From SZAS-7 sp964514655 (lineage in GTDB: Bacteria > Chlamydiota > Chlamydiia > Chlamydiales > FEN-1388): DNA of 64,000 nt. Both the position numbers and the translations under genes were made by a program. How positions within the stretch are numbered: the first letter of the stretch is position 1; each line of letters begins with the position of its first letter. The stretch lies in NCBI GenBank assembly GCA_964514655.1, contig CAZEQY010000005.1, positions 54,195 to 118,194 on the forward strand, written 5' to 3'. A model generated the notes under the pieces. That model had not been told where the DNA came from, made no database searches, and saw only the letters and a program-made list of their open reading frames with translations. This document shows positions 34,669 through 42,576 of the stretch, one piece after another.

Positions 34669-35636
34669 GTCTTCTTTCGGTACAAAACCTCATTGTCACA
34701 CTCGATACATCGCATGGCAGAGAGCCGCTTGTTCGCGATATTTCGTTTGACCTCTATCCCCATAAAACGCTTGCATTAGTGGGAGAGTCAGGTTCCGGTA
34801 AGACGATAACTGCAATGGCGATCATGAACCTCTTTCGCTCTCCGCTCACAAAAGTTACGAGCGGCAAGATACTCTTTGAAGGCGAAAATCTTTTAGATAA
34901 GTCATCCCTTGAAATGCGACGTCTTAGAGGCAAGGACCTCGCCTTTATCCCTCAGAGTCCCCTTAGTTGTTTAAACCCAACACTGCAGATAGGCACGCAG
35001 CTTATGGAGTCTATGTGTAAAGACATCTACCCTACCTACGATGATCGCTATTTTGCAGCTGCTGAAATGCTGCGCCAGGTAGGGTTTTCAGACTGCATGA
35101 GGCGCCTTTCAGCATATCCTCATGAGCTTTCTGGTGGTATGAGGCAGCGCTTACTTATTGCTATGGCCCTTATAAACCGCCCTAAGGTTGTGATTGCTGA
35201 TGAGCCAACAACGGCTCTTGATGTAACGATTCAGGCCCAGGTGCTAGATCTTCTGATGCAGCTACAGCAAGAGCTTGGTATGAGTCTTCTCTTTATCACA
35301 CACGACATGGGCGTTGTTGCAAAAATTGCAGACTACGTCGCTGTCATGTATGCAGGAAAGATTGTTGAGCAAGCTGATGTTAAGAAGATATTCGAAAAAC
35401 CGGAGCACCCCTATACCCAGGCGCTTTTAGCATGTTTACCTCGCCTTAAGGACCATCATGCAAGTGAGCTACGCCCCATTCAAGGCTCGCCTCCGCATAT
35501 AGGCCAGTATCTTGGCATGTGTTCGTTTATGCCGCGATGTCCCTATGCGATGAAGATATGTGCAGAAAAAGCACCTTTGTTAGAAGATATAGATGATAAG
35601 CATCAATGCTGCTGCTTTAGGACAAAAAAACGATGA
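34665..35636 (+). CDS. oppD: Oligopeptide ABC transporter ATPase OppD
   Basis: 323 residues. Walker A GESGSGKT (about 40-47), signature LSGGMRQR (about 154-161), Walker B VVIADEPTTALD (about 171-182), H-loop FITHDMG. The C-terminal extension with CSFMPRCPYAMKICAEKAP carries the cysteine cluster that in peptide-transporter ATPases can bind an Fe-S cluster. It powers import together with OppF. Overlaps its neighbours by 4 bases. Confidence 0.94.
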   Translation: MSLLSVQNLIVTLDTSHGREPLVRDISFDLYPHKTLALVGESGSGKTITAMAIMNLFRSPLTKVTSGKILFEGENLLDKSSLEMRRLRGKDLAFIPQSPLSCLNPTLQIGTQLMESMCKDIYPTYDDRYFAAAEMLRQVGFSDCMRRLSAYPHELSGGMRQRLLIAMALINRPKVVIADEPTTALDVTIQAQVLDLLMQLQQELGMSLLFITHDMGVVAKIADYVAVMYAGKIVEQADVKKIFEKPEHPYTQALLACLPRLKDHHASELRPIQGSPPHIGQYLGMCSFMPRCPYAMKICAEKAPLLEDIDDKHQCCCFRTKKR

Positions 35637-36583
35637 CACCACTTTATGAAATAAAGCAAGTTGACGTTCAGTACCACCTTAAAAGCTCCAAATTTTTGGC
35701 GCTTAGAGATGTGGACCTTGAGGGCTTTTTGGGGCAGACTCTTGGCATTGTCGGTGAAAGTGGCTGTGGCAAGTCTACCTTGGCAAAAACGCTGATGTGC
35801 ATTCATCCCCCCACACATGGACGTGTCTTTTTTGATGGCAAAGAGCTGACGGGCCTTTCTGCTAAAGAGCAGCGTCAGGCACTTCGCGGCATGCAGATGA
35901 TCTTTCAAGATCCGGATGCCTCGCTAAACCCGCGTATGTCTGTCGCAGATCACCTTAAAGAGGCAATACTTACTTCTAAGGTAGAGTTTAGCGGTAAAAT
36001 CGAAGACTATATCAAAGATCTACTCGATATGGTGCAGCTTCCGCAAAGTACGGCAAAGATGTACTCCTATCAGCTTAGTGGCGGGCAAAAGCAGCGGGTA
36101 AGTATCGCAAGAGCTTTGAGCGTAAAGCCAAAGCTCCTTATTTGCGATGAGCCGCTTTCATCGCTTGATGTCTCAGTAGTTGCGCAGATTATCTTGCTTT
36201 TAAAGAAAATTCAAGAAGAGCAAGGGATTTCTTATCTCTTTATTACGCACGATCTTGCAACGCTGCGCTACCTAGCGCATCGCCTTTTAGTACTTTATCT
36301 TGGCCGTGTTATGGAAGTAGCGCCAGCTGAAGATGTGTTTAAAGAAGCCTTGCATCCATATACACAAGCGCTTATGGCAAGCATCCCCGTTCCTGACCCA
36401 ACGGCAGAGCGAGAGCCTGCCAAGTTATGTATCGTCGGAGACCCCCCTTCTATTGTAGACCCTCCAAAGGCATGCGTTTTTCATACACGATGTCCTTACG
36501 CTACAGAGGCCTGTCGTCATATCGCACCGCGGCTTAAAGAAGTGCGCCCGGGCCATTTTGTTGCATGCCATCTATATAGTTAA
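35633..36583 (+). CDS. oppF: Oligopeptide ABC transporter ATPase OppF
   Basis: 316 residues. Walker A GESGCGKS (about 42-49), signature LSGGQKQR (about 149-156), Walker B LLICDEPLSSLD, H-loop FITHDLA. The C-terminus has the oligopeptide-transporter extension with CVFHTRCPYATEAC. Last gene of oppBCDF. After the stop a long A/T-rich stretch has an imperfect 18-base inverted repeat (36620-36637 with 36675-36692) and a run of eight Ts that may end the transcript. Confidence 0.94.
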   Translation: MTPLYEIKQVDVQYHLKSSKFLALRDVDLEGFLGQTLGIVGESGCGKSTLAKTLMCIHPPTHGRVFFDGKELTGLSAKEQRQALRGMQMIFQDPDASLNPRMSVADHLKEAILTSKVEFSGKIEDYIKDLLDMVQLPQSTAKMYSYQLSGGQKQRVSIARALSVKPKLLICDEPLSSLDVSVVAQIILLLKKIQEEQGISYLFITHDLATLRYLAHRLLVLYLGRVMEVAPAEDVFKEALHPYTQALMASIPVPDPTAEREPAKLCIVGDPPSIVDPPKACVFHTRCPYATEACRHIAPRLKEVRPGHFVACHLYS

Positions 36584-36619
36584 ACCGTCTTTACTGCGTC
36601 CCGCCCTTTTAACATACGG

Positions 36620-36692
36620 TTCTTAATCTCGATCTTGATCTTGGTCTTAATCTTTTTTTTGTAAACGTGTGTGACAAGATCAGGATTAAGAA
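36620..36692. terminator. Inverted repeat after oppF, possible transcript end
   Basis: TTCTTAATCTCGATCTTG (36620-36637) pairs with CAAGATCAGGATTAAGAA (36675-36692) apart from two positions; the long loop has a run of Ts (36653-36660). The left arm also contains GATCTTG direct repeats. The region 36584-36765 has no gene. Confidence 0.45.
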
Positions 36693-36765
36693 ATAGTAGT
36701 TTCCCTAAAACGTATTTTTTGGTAAATCACAGTGTAACAACAAATATGGAGTATAAGAGTTTTAT

Positions 36766-37626
36766 ATGAATAAAATGTATTCGCTTTTATGTGCACTTGC
36801 AATATTTTTCGTAAGTCAAACACCGACAAAGGCTCTCGCTGCTGACACATGCACACTCTCCGGTGTATTTTGGATGCAGCATCTTGAAGTGTGGCCACAA
36901 TCTTTTACACCAGATAGTGAAATCTGTGGACTGACTTTCAGTGAAATCATGCAAACACCATCTGATGGAACGCCTTGGTATATCTTAGCTCACGAGTGGA
37001 TTCCGGCTCAGCTTAATATTGCAAATGGGGCTGTTTCAGAGTGTGTGCAGGCCGAGTTTCAGCAGGCTACAGCACTTTTAAAAAATTGCGATTTTTCCCA
37101 AAATCCAAGCGATATCTCAGACTATCTCGTTCTTACAGGAGCGCTAGCTGACTACAATAATGGCGTGCTTATTGGCTGCCCAGGTTGTCCTGAAGGCACT
37201 ATTGTGATATGCCCACCATGTGTGTGCCCGCAGTGTCCTGCTTGTCCAAGTTGCTGCTGCCCACCATGCCCAGCATGTGAGTGTGGCGACTGTGGATGTT
37301 TCTGCCCTGAGCCTGCTGAATGCGAATGTGGCGACTGTGTATGCCCTCCAGCTGCTCCTTGCCCAGATTGCAACTGCCCTGATCAGACAGAGTGCATCTG
37401 CAACTGCCCAGAGGCGCCAGCTTGCAACTGCCCTCCAGCTCCAGATTGCAACTGCCCAAGCTGTCCTCCGGTTCCGGCTTGCAACTGTAACTGTGAGCCA
37501 CAGGTGATTGTAGAAGAGTCTTCATCTTCATCACACTGCCATCATAAGCATCATCACAATGAGGTTAAGAAGACGAGCAAAAAAGCTCCTTCAAAGCCAA
37601 AAGTAAAGCCAAGAACAAAGCATTAA
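36766..37626 (+). CDS. Exported Cys/Pro-rich protein with His/Lys-rich tail
   Basis: 286 residues. A signal peptide (cleavage probably after ALA at about residue 25) leads into a conventional domain of about 110 residues with a few cysteines (CTLSGVFWMQHLEVWPQSFT). From about 137 to 243 it becomes a Cys/Pro-rich array built on short units such as CPPCxC, CPACP, CECGDC, CNCP. Then follow SSSSSHCHHKHHHN (about 248-261) and a Lys/Pro-rich basic end. No known domain recognised. Chlamydiae stabilise their envelope with disulfide-linked Cys-rich proteins, so an envelope or metal-binding role is plausible, though it resembles neither OmcA nor OmcB. A good terminator follows. Confidence 0.8.
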   Translation: MNKMYSLLCALAIFFVSQTPTKALAADTCTLSGVFWMQHLEVWPQSFTPDSEICGLTFSEIMQTPSDGTPWYILAHEWIPAQLNIANGAVSECVQAEFQQATALLKNCDFSQNPSDISDYLVLTGALADYNNGVLIGCPGCPEGTIVICPPCVCPQCPACPSCCCPPCPACECGDCGCFCPEPAECECGDCVCPPAAPCPDCNCPDQTECICNCPEAPACNCPPAPDCNCPSCPPVPACNCNCEPQVIVEESSSSSHCHHKHHHNEVKKTSKKAPSKPKVKPRTKH

Positions 37627-37635
37627 TTTGTTATC

Positions 37636-38757
37636 TTAGCCCTCTTTCAGTTCTTGAGAGAGGGCCTTTTTAAATAAAACATCCCAGGAGTTTGCAATTT
37701 TGTCCCAAGTATATTCTTGGAGGATAAAATCGCGCATTTCACTTCGCTCCTCGAGCGTTATAGATTCTGCCTCTTGCATTGCCTGTAGCAATGTGTCAAG
37801 GTAAACATCCGGCGTATTACATACATAGCCATGTCTCACAGTCTCTTTTAAAGCAGAGCCATCGATGATCACAGGAATGCAGCCAGACATTTGGGCGCGA
37901 AGAGCTGTGATACAGAAGGTCTCCGGGGCACTGCAGGGATAGGTCCAAAAGGATGTTTCTTGAAAGGCTTTATTAAGTTCATCATGACTTACAAGGCCAT
38001 GTTCTTTAACATCTATAAGCTCATATACATCAACTTGCGTTCGCATATATTCTTCTTTTTGCTTAGTGAGCAGCCCCCAGTGCTGCCAGCCATAGTAGAT
38101 GTCTAGTGTTGCTTTGGGATACTTTTGTTTTACCTTTGGCCATAGCTCAAGCAGCATATCTAGTCCTCTTGCATAGTTAGAGCTATAGATGCAAGAATAG
38201 GGGTTTTTACGTGGCTGTATAGGGCTAAATTGCTCAGGATTTATGCCGTTGCCAAATATATTTGTGTACCTAGTAAAGCCTGGGTTTACGGATAGCCATG
38301 AGCTTCTTTGCCAGTGAGAAATCCAGAGCACATCGGTAAAATTTGAGATCTGACTTTCTTTTAGGGTATAGCCAAATGTGTCGTGAGGCCAAAAATAGAC
38401 AAATTTGGCCCTTTTTTTTAGCTCTAGTGCGTTAAAGGGGTTGCGCCATGATATGGCAATATCTACAGGGGTATTATCATCATCAGCAAAATTGATGTAG
38501 CGAGGGTTACTCATAAGGCCGCTATGCATAGAGTTTCTAGGTACATCGCCCACAACAAGCACCTTGTAGCCAAGATTTGCAAGCTTTTGTGACATATAGA
38601 TAACAGCCTCTTCAGATCCTGTTATCCCCGACTTTATGCTATCCGGGTCCCAGGGTTTGGCAAGCTCTACCTTATAGGTTATGATGGCAATAGTGGGCTT
38701 TTCTTTGCCATAGAGCGGAAGAACCAAGAAGATGAGTACAAGTAGGTATTGGCACAT
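37636..38757 (-). CDS. Glycosyltransferase of GT4/GT-B type with a signal peptide
   Basis: 373 residues. ATG 38757 begins one base after the stop of the upstream glycosyltransferase gene; a GTG at 38775 is in frame too. The N-terminus is a signal sequence (MCQYLLVLIFLVLPLYG) directly followed by the first strand of a GT-B fold (KPTIAIITYKVELAKPWDP). C-terminal donor-binding domain: SPIQPRKNPYSCIYSSNYARGLD, DIYYGWQHWG, LVSHDELNKAFQ, then APETFCITALRAQMSGCIPV. In most GT4 enzymes this last motif has the pattern E-x7-E; here the second Glu is Arg. Export of such an enzyme is unusual, since nucleotide sugars are cytosolic in bacteria. A host-cell target is possible. Confidence 0.8.
   Translation of the reverse strand: MCQYLLVLIFLVLPLYGKEKPTIAIITYKVELAKPWDPDSIKSGITGSEEAVIYMSQKLANLGYKVLVVGDVPRNSMHSGLMSNPRYINFADDDNTPVDIAISWRNPFNALELKKRAKFVYFWPHDTFGYTLKESQISNFTDVLWISHWQRSSWLSVNPGFTRYTNIFGNGINPEQFSPIQPRKNPYSCIYSSNYARGLDMLLELWPKVKQKYPKATLDIYYGWQHWGLLTKQKEEYMRTQVDVYELIDVKEHGLVSHDELNKAFQETSFWTYPCSAPETFCITALRAQMSGCIPVIIDGSALKETVRHGYVCNTPDVYLDTLLQAMQEAESITLEERSEMRDFILQEYTWDKIANSWDVLFKKALSQELKEG
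37639..37665 (+). terminator. Terminator of the Cys-rich protein gene, inside the end of the convergent gene
   Basis: GCCCTCTTTCA and TGAGAGAGGGC form an 11-bp stem with one G-U pair and are followed by CTTTTTAAA. The hairpin overlaps the last codons of the convergent glycosyltransferase gene. Confidence 0.75.
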
Positions 38758-38758
38758 A

Positions 38759-39928
38759 TTACGGACCTGTAGCACAGACTTCTTCTAAAAGCTTTTCATT
38801 AGCAAAGCCAAGGTTTTGCTCGGCACATTCGCGATATGAGGCGGGAAGATCTGGGATCTTTAATAGGGCGCAAGAGGCATTTTGGCTTTCTTCGTACTTT
38901 CCGATCCAAAATGCGTTGATTGAAAGCTCCATAAGTAGCCCATAGGAATATATCCACTCCTCAATAAAAAAAGTATCTTCCGGAATGGGTATGGTGACGC
39001 CAATCTTTGCAACATGGTAGGCTCTATAGTAGTCGCCAATAGAGCTATAAAAGTGAGCAAGTTGATAATAGGGCTCAGCTCTCATCCTCGCAAGAGGGAC
39101 AGCCTTTTTGTAGCTATTGATTATCAGTTCTGCAGGCATTTGTAGCTCTTCTTGCAAAATGCCAACCTGCAACTGAGACCAAAAGGCTTCTGTATCGCCT
39201 TGAAAGCCCATGTTAGCGCGACGTTGGTAATTTTCTAAGGCTTTTTGTTTGTTGCCGTATGACTCATAGCTTTTAGCAAGATAAAAGACATAACGACTGT
39301 TATTGGGATCATCTTTTAAGGCAGCTTCTAATACTTCGGCATCTTTTTGGTACTTGAGTGGGTCTTTAGATCGAGCTCCATCTACTGTGTAGATGTTTTT
39401 TACCTTGTCTAACGTTGCAAAGGTGCGCTCTTGCGGCGGGCAGATGACCTCATGTAGCACCCCTTCCCACTTCCAGCTATGGGCAGTGTTTATGAGCGAT
39501 ACTTTTTTCCACTGTGATCCCGGCCAGGTAAGGATGAGGTAGTAATAGTCTTTATCAAGTACAGGCTTTGTAAAGTCTTTATCGTAGACGAGGTATTCAT
39601 CGGCATCGATGAATAAGAGATAGTCAGCCTTATCTTTTCCAAGCTGCAGGGCTTCATTGCGATTGTGAGCAAAATTCTTCCAAGGACGCTCATGAAGCTC
39701 GCCGGGAATGTTTTTTTCTTTCATGTAGTTGATGATAATCTGCTGCGTGCCATCTGTAGAGCCAGTATCACAGATTACCCAAGTGTCAATAAGAGGCAGC
39801 ACTGACTCTAAGCACCGCGTGATAACAGCGCTTTCATTTTTTACAATCATGTTAAGGCAAACAGTTTTGTGCGATTCGGCCGAGACCTCATGCACAACAA
39901 GAAGCAATACAAAGAACAGCCAATTCAT
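38759..39928 (-). CDS. Glycosyltransferase family 2 with signal peptide and TPR-like C-terminus
   Basis: 389 residues. A signal peptide (MNWLFFVLLLVVHEVSA) precedes a GT-A domain: TVCLNMIVKNESAVITRCLE (about 22-41), WVICDTGSTDGTQ (about 51-63) and the DXD-type metal site LFIDADEYLV (about 108-117). The C-terminal half consists of TPR-like helix pairs (NSRYVFYLAKSYESYGNKQK, AEPYYQLAHFYSSIGDYYRA). The same plan, GT2 plus TPR, is known to me from bacteria and giant viruses of amoebae. Upstream of the second exported glycosyltransferase gene with a 1-base gap. Its acceptor is unknown; proteins or glycans in the host are possible given the export signal. Confidence 0.82.
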   Translation of the reverse strand: MNWLFFVLLLVVHEVSAESHKTVCLNMIVKNESAVITRCLESVLPLIDTWVICDTGSTDGTQQIIINYMKEKNIPGELHERPWKNFAHNRNEALQLGKDKADYLLFIDADEYLVYDKDFTKPVLDKDYYYLILTWPGSQWKKVSLINTAHSWKWEGVLHEVICPPQERTFATLDKVKNIYTVDGARSKDPLKYQKDAEVLEAALKDDPNNSRYVFYLAKSYESYGNKQKALENYQRRANMGFQGDTEAFWSQLQVGILQEELQMPAELIINSYKKAVPLARMRAEPYYQLAHFYSSIGDYYRAYHVAKIGVTIPIPEDTFFIEEWIYSYGLLMELSINAFWIGKYEESQNASCALLKIPDLPASYRECAEQNLGFANEKLLEEVCATGP

Positions 39929-39975
39929 AACCCATCTCTATGTTTGTAGATGGGTTACTTTATCGACCTTCCTAT

Positions 39976-40587
39976 TTAGTCGCAAAACTCTATTTTTTTG
40001 CCTTCGAGTTTGAGGTGGTGCGATTTATGGTCAAAGCCCAATGCTTCGCAGTGGAAAGGATGATGCTCACAAGCTAAATCATCAAGGTGCCAGCGAGTAA
40101 GATGAGCTTCCGCTATAAAGCAGCGTCGATCGCGGTGTAGATCGAGCACTCCCTGTACGCGAAGGCGAAATTTTGGGCATGTAGGCTTGTTTTTTTCTTT
40201 AGATGCCTGCAGGGAAACTACCTTGGTAAATACAAAATGGTATTTATGCTTTTTGATCTTTTTCCAGTGGCCTGTGCCAACCGTCGCGCCGAGGGATCTA
40301 TGGCAGTGTGGGGCAAGCTGACCAAAAAGATCCAAAGAATCTTCTGTTACAAGCGTACCACCCGCATTAAAGGCGATTACCCCAAAGCTTGTTCCGCATG
40401 CGCTTTTTATGCCAAAGCTGCCGATAATTGGGTCGTAGAGATTATTAAAACGAGGTGTACAGACTGGTTGTCTCGACTCACTTGAACAACTTGAAGATGA
40501 TGACCAACTTGAATCTGAAGCATGAGCCTGAGAACCTAAAATTGCTCCTGCAAGTACTGCTGGAAGTAGGAAGTCTTTTATTCCCAT
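39976..40587 (-). CDS. Small secreted His/Cys-rich protein, unknown function
   Basis: 203 residues with a signal peptide (MGIKDFLLPAVLAGAILGSQAHA, written in part: DFLLPAVLAGAILGSQAHA). A short Ser-rich linker follows, then a single compact domain of about 150 residues with scattered cysteines and many histidines (ACGTSFGVIAFNAGG, KKHKYHFVFTKVVSL, HHPFHCEAL). No family recognised. It is 47 bases upstream of the GT2 gene on the same strand and may belong to the same unit. A 16-base perfect palindrome lies in the divergent promoter region upstream. Confidence 0.7.
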   Translation of the reverse strand: MGIKDFLLPAVLAGAILGSQAHASDSSWSSSSSCSSESRQPVCTPRFNNLYDPIIGSFGIKSACGTSFGVIAFNAGGTLVTEDSLDLFGQLAPHCHRSLGATVGTGHWKKIKKHKYHFVFTKVVSLQASKEKNKPTCPKFRLRVQGVLDLHRDRRCFIAEAHLTRWHLDDLACEHHPFHCEALGFDHKSHHLKLEGKKIEFCD

Positions 40588-40625
40588 GTTATAAAATCCT
40601 TTTATAGTAATTTAAAATACATTGT

Positions 40626-40641
40626 GGCAGCTATAGCTGCC
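40626..40641. promoter_or_regulatory. Perfect 16-bp palindrome in a divergent intergenic region
   Basis: GGCAGCTATAGCTGCC lies between two divergent gene starts (40587 minus, 40733 plus). With TTGTGG on one side and TATACT on the other (40645-40650), it could occupy a promoter spacer and act as an operator. Evidence is only positional. Confidence 0.4.
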
Positions 40642-40732
40642 TGTATACTTTCATATAATAAATTACAGGATTATTGAGTATGATTATTTACTGATTGACA
40701 GTTTCTAGTCTCTGCTGTACATCTGATATCTT

Positions 40733-42574
40733 ATGAGCACGATAAGTTCTTGGAATGAGACAATACGGCAAGTAGAAACTGGCCTTGCCGATATTCAGGG
40801 CGAGCTTGTAGCCATTCGTAACCCTATTCAGTGGAGAACGGCTACTAAGAGAGACTTCTTTTCGTCTGCCGAGCGGACAATTACAGCCATGCCTGGACGC
40901 TTATCATCTCTTAGAGACACTCTCTATGATGCGTGCAGGCAGATGACAGCTCAGATAGATATTGCCTCAATTCCTAAATGCATACAGCAAGTAGATGCTC
41001 TTGACTTTCGCCTACTACTTGCCGAAAAGCAGGTAAAGGAGCTTCGGCCCTACTGTGATACTAAGGATTATCTACCGCTCTATGAAGTTGCCTGTAAGCT
41101 TAAAAAAGGTGGGCCCTATTGCGACATAGAGCCATTTTCACACTTGCTACAAGAGCCAAATGTACCGGATAAAGCGGAAAGAAAAAGGCTTTTTGTATGT
41201 ACAGAGCTCTTTTGTGAAGTGTTACAACTTACAAGCGTAAGAAGTGTTGTCTTTGGTATTGATGCGCAAATACAACAGGCACAACGAAACCTTAAGGGTC
41301 TAGAAAAAAGACCCCTTAAAGAGGCCTCTAACGAAGAGGTCAATCTTACTAATCTTGTCGTTACTGTTAAAGCACGTCTCTTAGAGCGCAAATTTTCTAA
41401 AGATGAGCTTGATGGCTATCTAGCGCTACTTTCGGCTACAGACTCTTTTGCAACTCGATTTGACATAAGATACATCCAGTCCCTTGTTTCAACGGCAAAT
41501 AAGCTGCTTTCAATAGAGAGCAAGGCAACTCAAGTTGCAGTCCAGGAGCTTTTACAGCATCGTACTGCCTTAGAACTGTACGAGTCAGCAAAAAGGGTGC
41601 AAGAGGCTATAGAAGCTACCACAGCTGAAACAAAAGTTTGTGCCTACTTGCGGCGCATACAGGGTGTTCTACAAGATGTATACACTAAAAGGGCAAAAGA
41701 GCTTCTTGTGCTTTCTAAAGAAGAGGAAGCGGCAAAAGAGGCATTTTTGCGCGGTGATGCTGTAGACCAAGAGCGCTTGATCTGCTATATAGAAAAGCGC
41801 ATGGTGCTCTCTTTACTCCAATTAGGATCTTACGATACAGAGCTAGAGATTGTTTTAGAGCTCTTTCAGGGCGATCTAAGCCATCTTCCTGTTGCTGCAT
41901 ATGAAGCTGCCTTAGGAGAAAAACGGGTAAAAGAATTAGAAGTGCCCGCTCAAATTCTTGTCTCGAGTATCAAAGATGTTAATATTCGTGCCTATGCAGC
42001 AAATTGTCAGCGCCTTTTAGCATATACGGGCAATCAAGCAGTCCGCAACTTTTTGGTAGAAGCACTTAATAAAGTGGCTCCTAAAGTTGGCCTTTTGCGA
42101 TATGCTGATGGTGATTTTGATACTATGATTCTTAATACCCTGGCTAGTGCTCTTTATTCAGAAACCCCAGAAGAGCAGGCAGCTAGCCATCTAGAGCTAA
42201 TGCAGATTTTTGAGAATAGGGAATATGATGCACGTGTAAATAAACTTCCAGAGGCATTAAGAGAGCTCGTCGTGGACGCAAGCATAGATCGCCTAAGCGC
42301 TACCTGCTTTGAAGATGGTGCTGACTTGCCTCTTACCACCTATGAAAAAATACTCCTTTATTCACCAAATGGCCCCATCGAGAACTATATACAGTCTACT
42401 GAGGTGACTAAAGAAAAATCCACAATTAGATTTGTCCTTTACAAGCTGCTTAAATATGAGCGGTCACTTCTCCCAGACGATCAGGTGCTTACCAAGCGCT
42501 TTATTTCCCATAGAGGTACTCACTATGTTACTGATTGGATCACAACTCACGAAGAGTTTAGAGAAAAGGAATAG
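40733..42574 (+). CDS. Large helical protein of unknown function (family member A)
   Basis: 613 residues, almost entirely charged alpha-helix; no signal peptide, membrane segment or known domain seen. Segments recur in the next protein: EKRMVLSLLQLGSYDTELEI matches EKKRVIVLRITRALYG..., and FENREYDARVNKLPEALREL matches FQNRAYDELREKIAPELVLM, so the two are diverged tandem paralogs. A perfect TTGACA (40695-40700) is followed 17 bases later by TACATC only 9 bases before the ATG, and there is no Shine-Dalgarno, so a leaderless message is possible. Two bases separate it from the next gene. The regular helix pattern suggests an alpha-solenoid scaffold or effector. Confidence 0.75.
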   Translation: MSTISSWNETIRQVETGLADIQGELVAIRNPIQWRTATKRDFFSSAERTITAMPGRLSSLRDTLYDACRQMTAQIDIASIPKCIQQVDALDFRLLLAEKQVKELRPYCDTKDYLPLYEVACKLKKGGPYCDIEPFSHLLQEPNVPDKAERKRLFVCTELFCEVLQLTSVRSVVFGIDAQIQQAQRNLKGLEKRPLKEASNEEVNLTNLVVTVKARLLERKFSKDELDGYLALLSATDSFATRFDIRYIQSLVSTANKLLSIESKATQVAVQELLQHRTALELYESAKRVQEAIEATTAETKVCAYLRRIQGVLQDVYTKRAKELLVLSKEEEAAKEAFLRGDAVDQERLICYIEKRMVLSLLQLGSYDTELEIVLELFQGDLSHLPVAAYEAALGEKRVKELEVPAQILVSSIKDVNIRAYAANCQRLLAYTGNQAVRNFLVEALNKVAPKVGLLRYADGDFDTMILNTLASALYSETPEEQAASHLELMQIFENREYDARVNKLPEALRELVVDASIDRLSATCFEDGADLPLTTYEKILLYSPNGPIENYIQSTEVTKEKSTIRFVLYKLLKYERSLLPDDQVLTKRFISHRGTHYVTDWITTHEEFREKE

Positions 42575-42576
42575 CT

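Noticed and set aside
37152..37534. Cys-free reading frames in the Cys-rich gene (antisense, Gly/His/Ser-rich)
   Set aside because: They are by-products of the repetitive Cys/Pro codons on the other strand; the plus frame has signal peptide, ribosome binding site and terminator.
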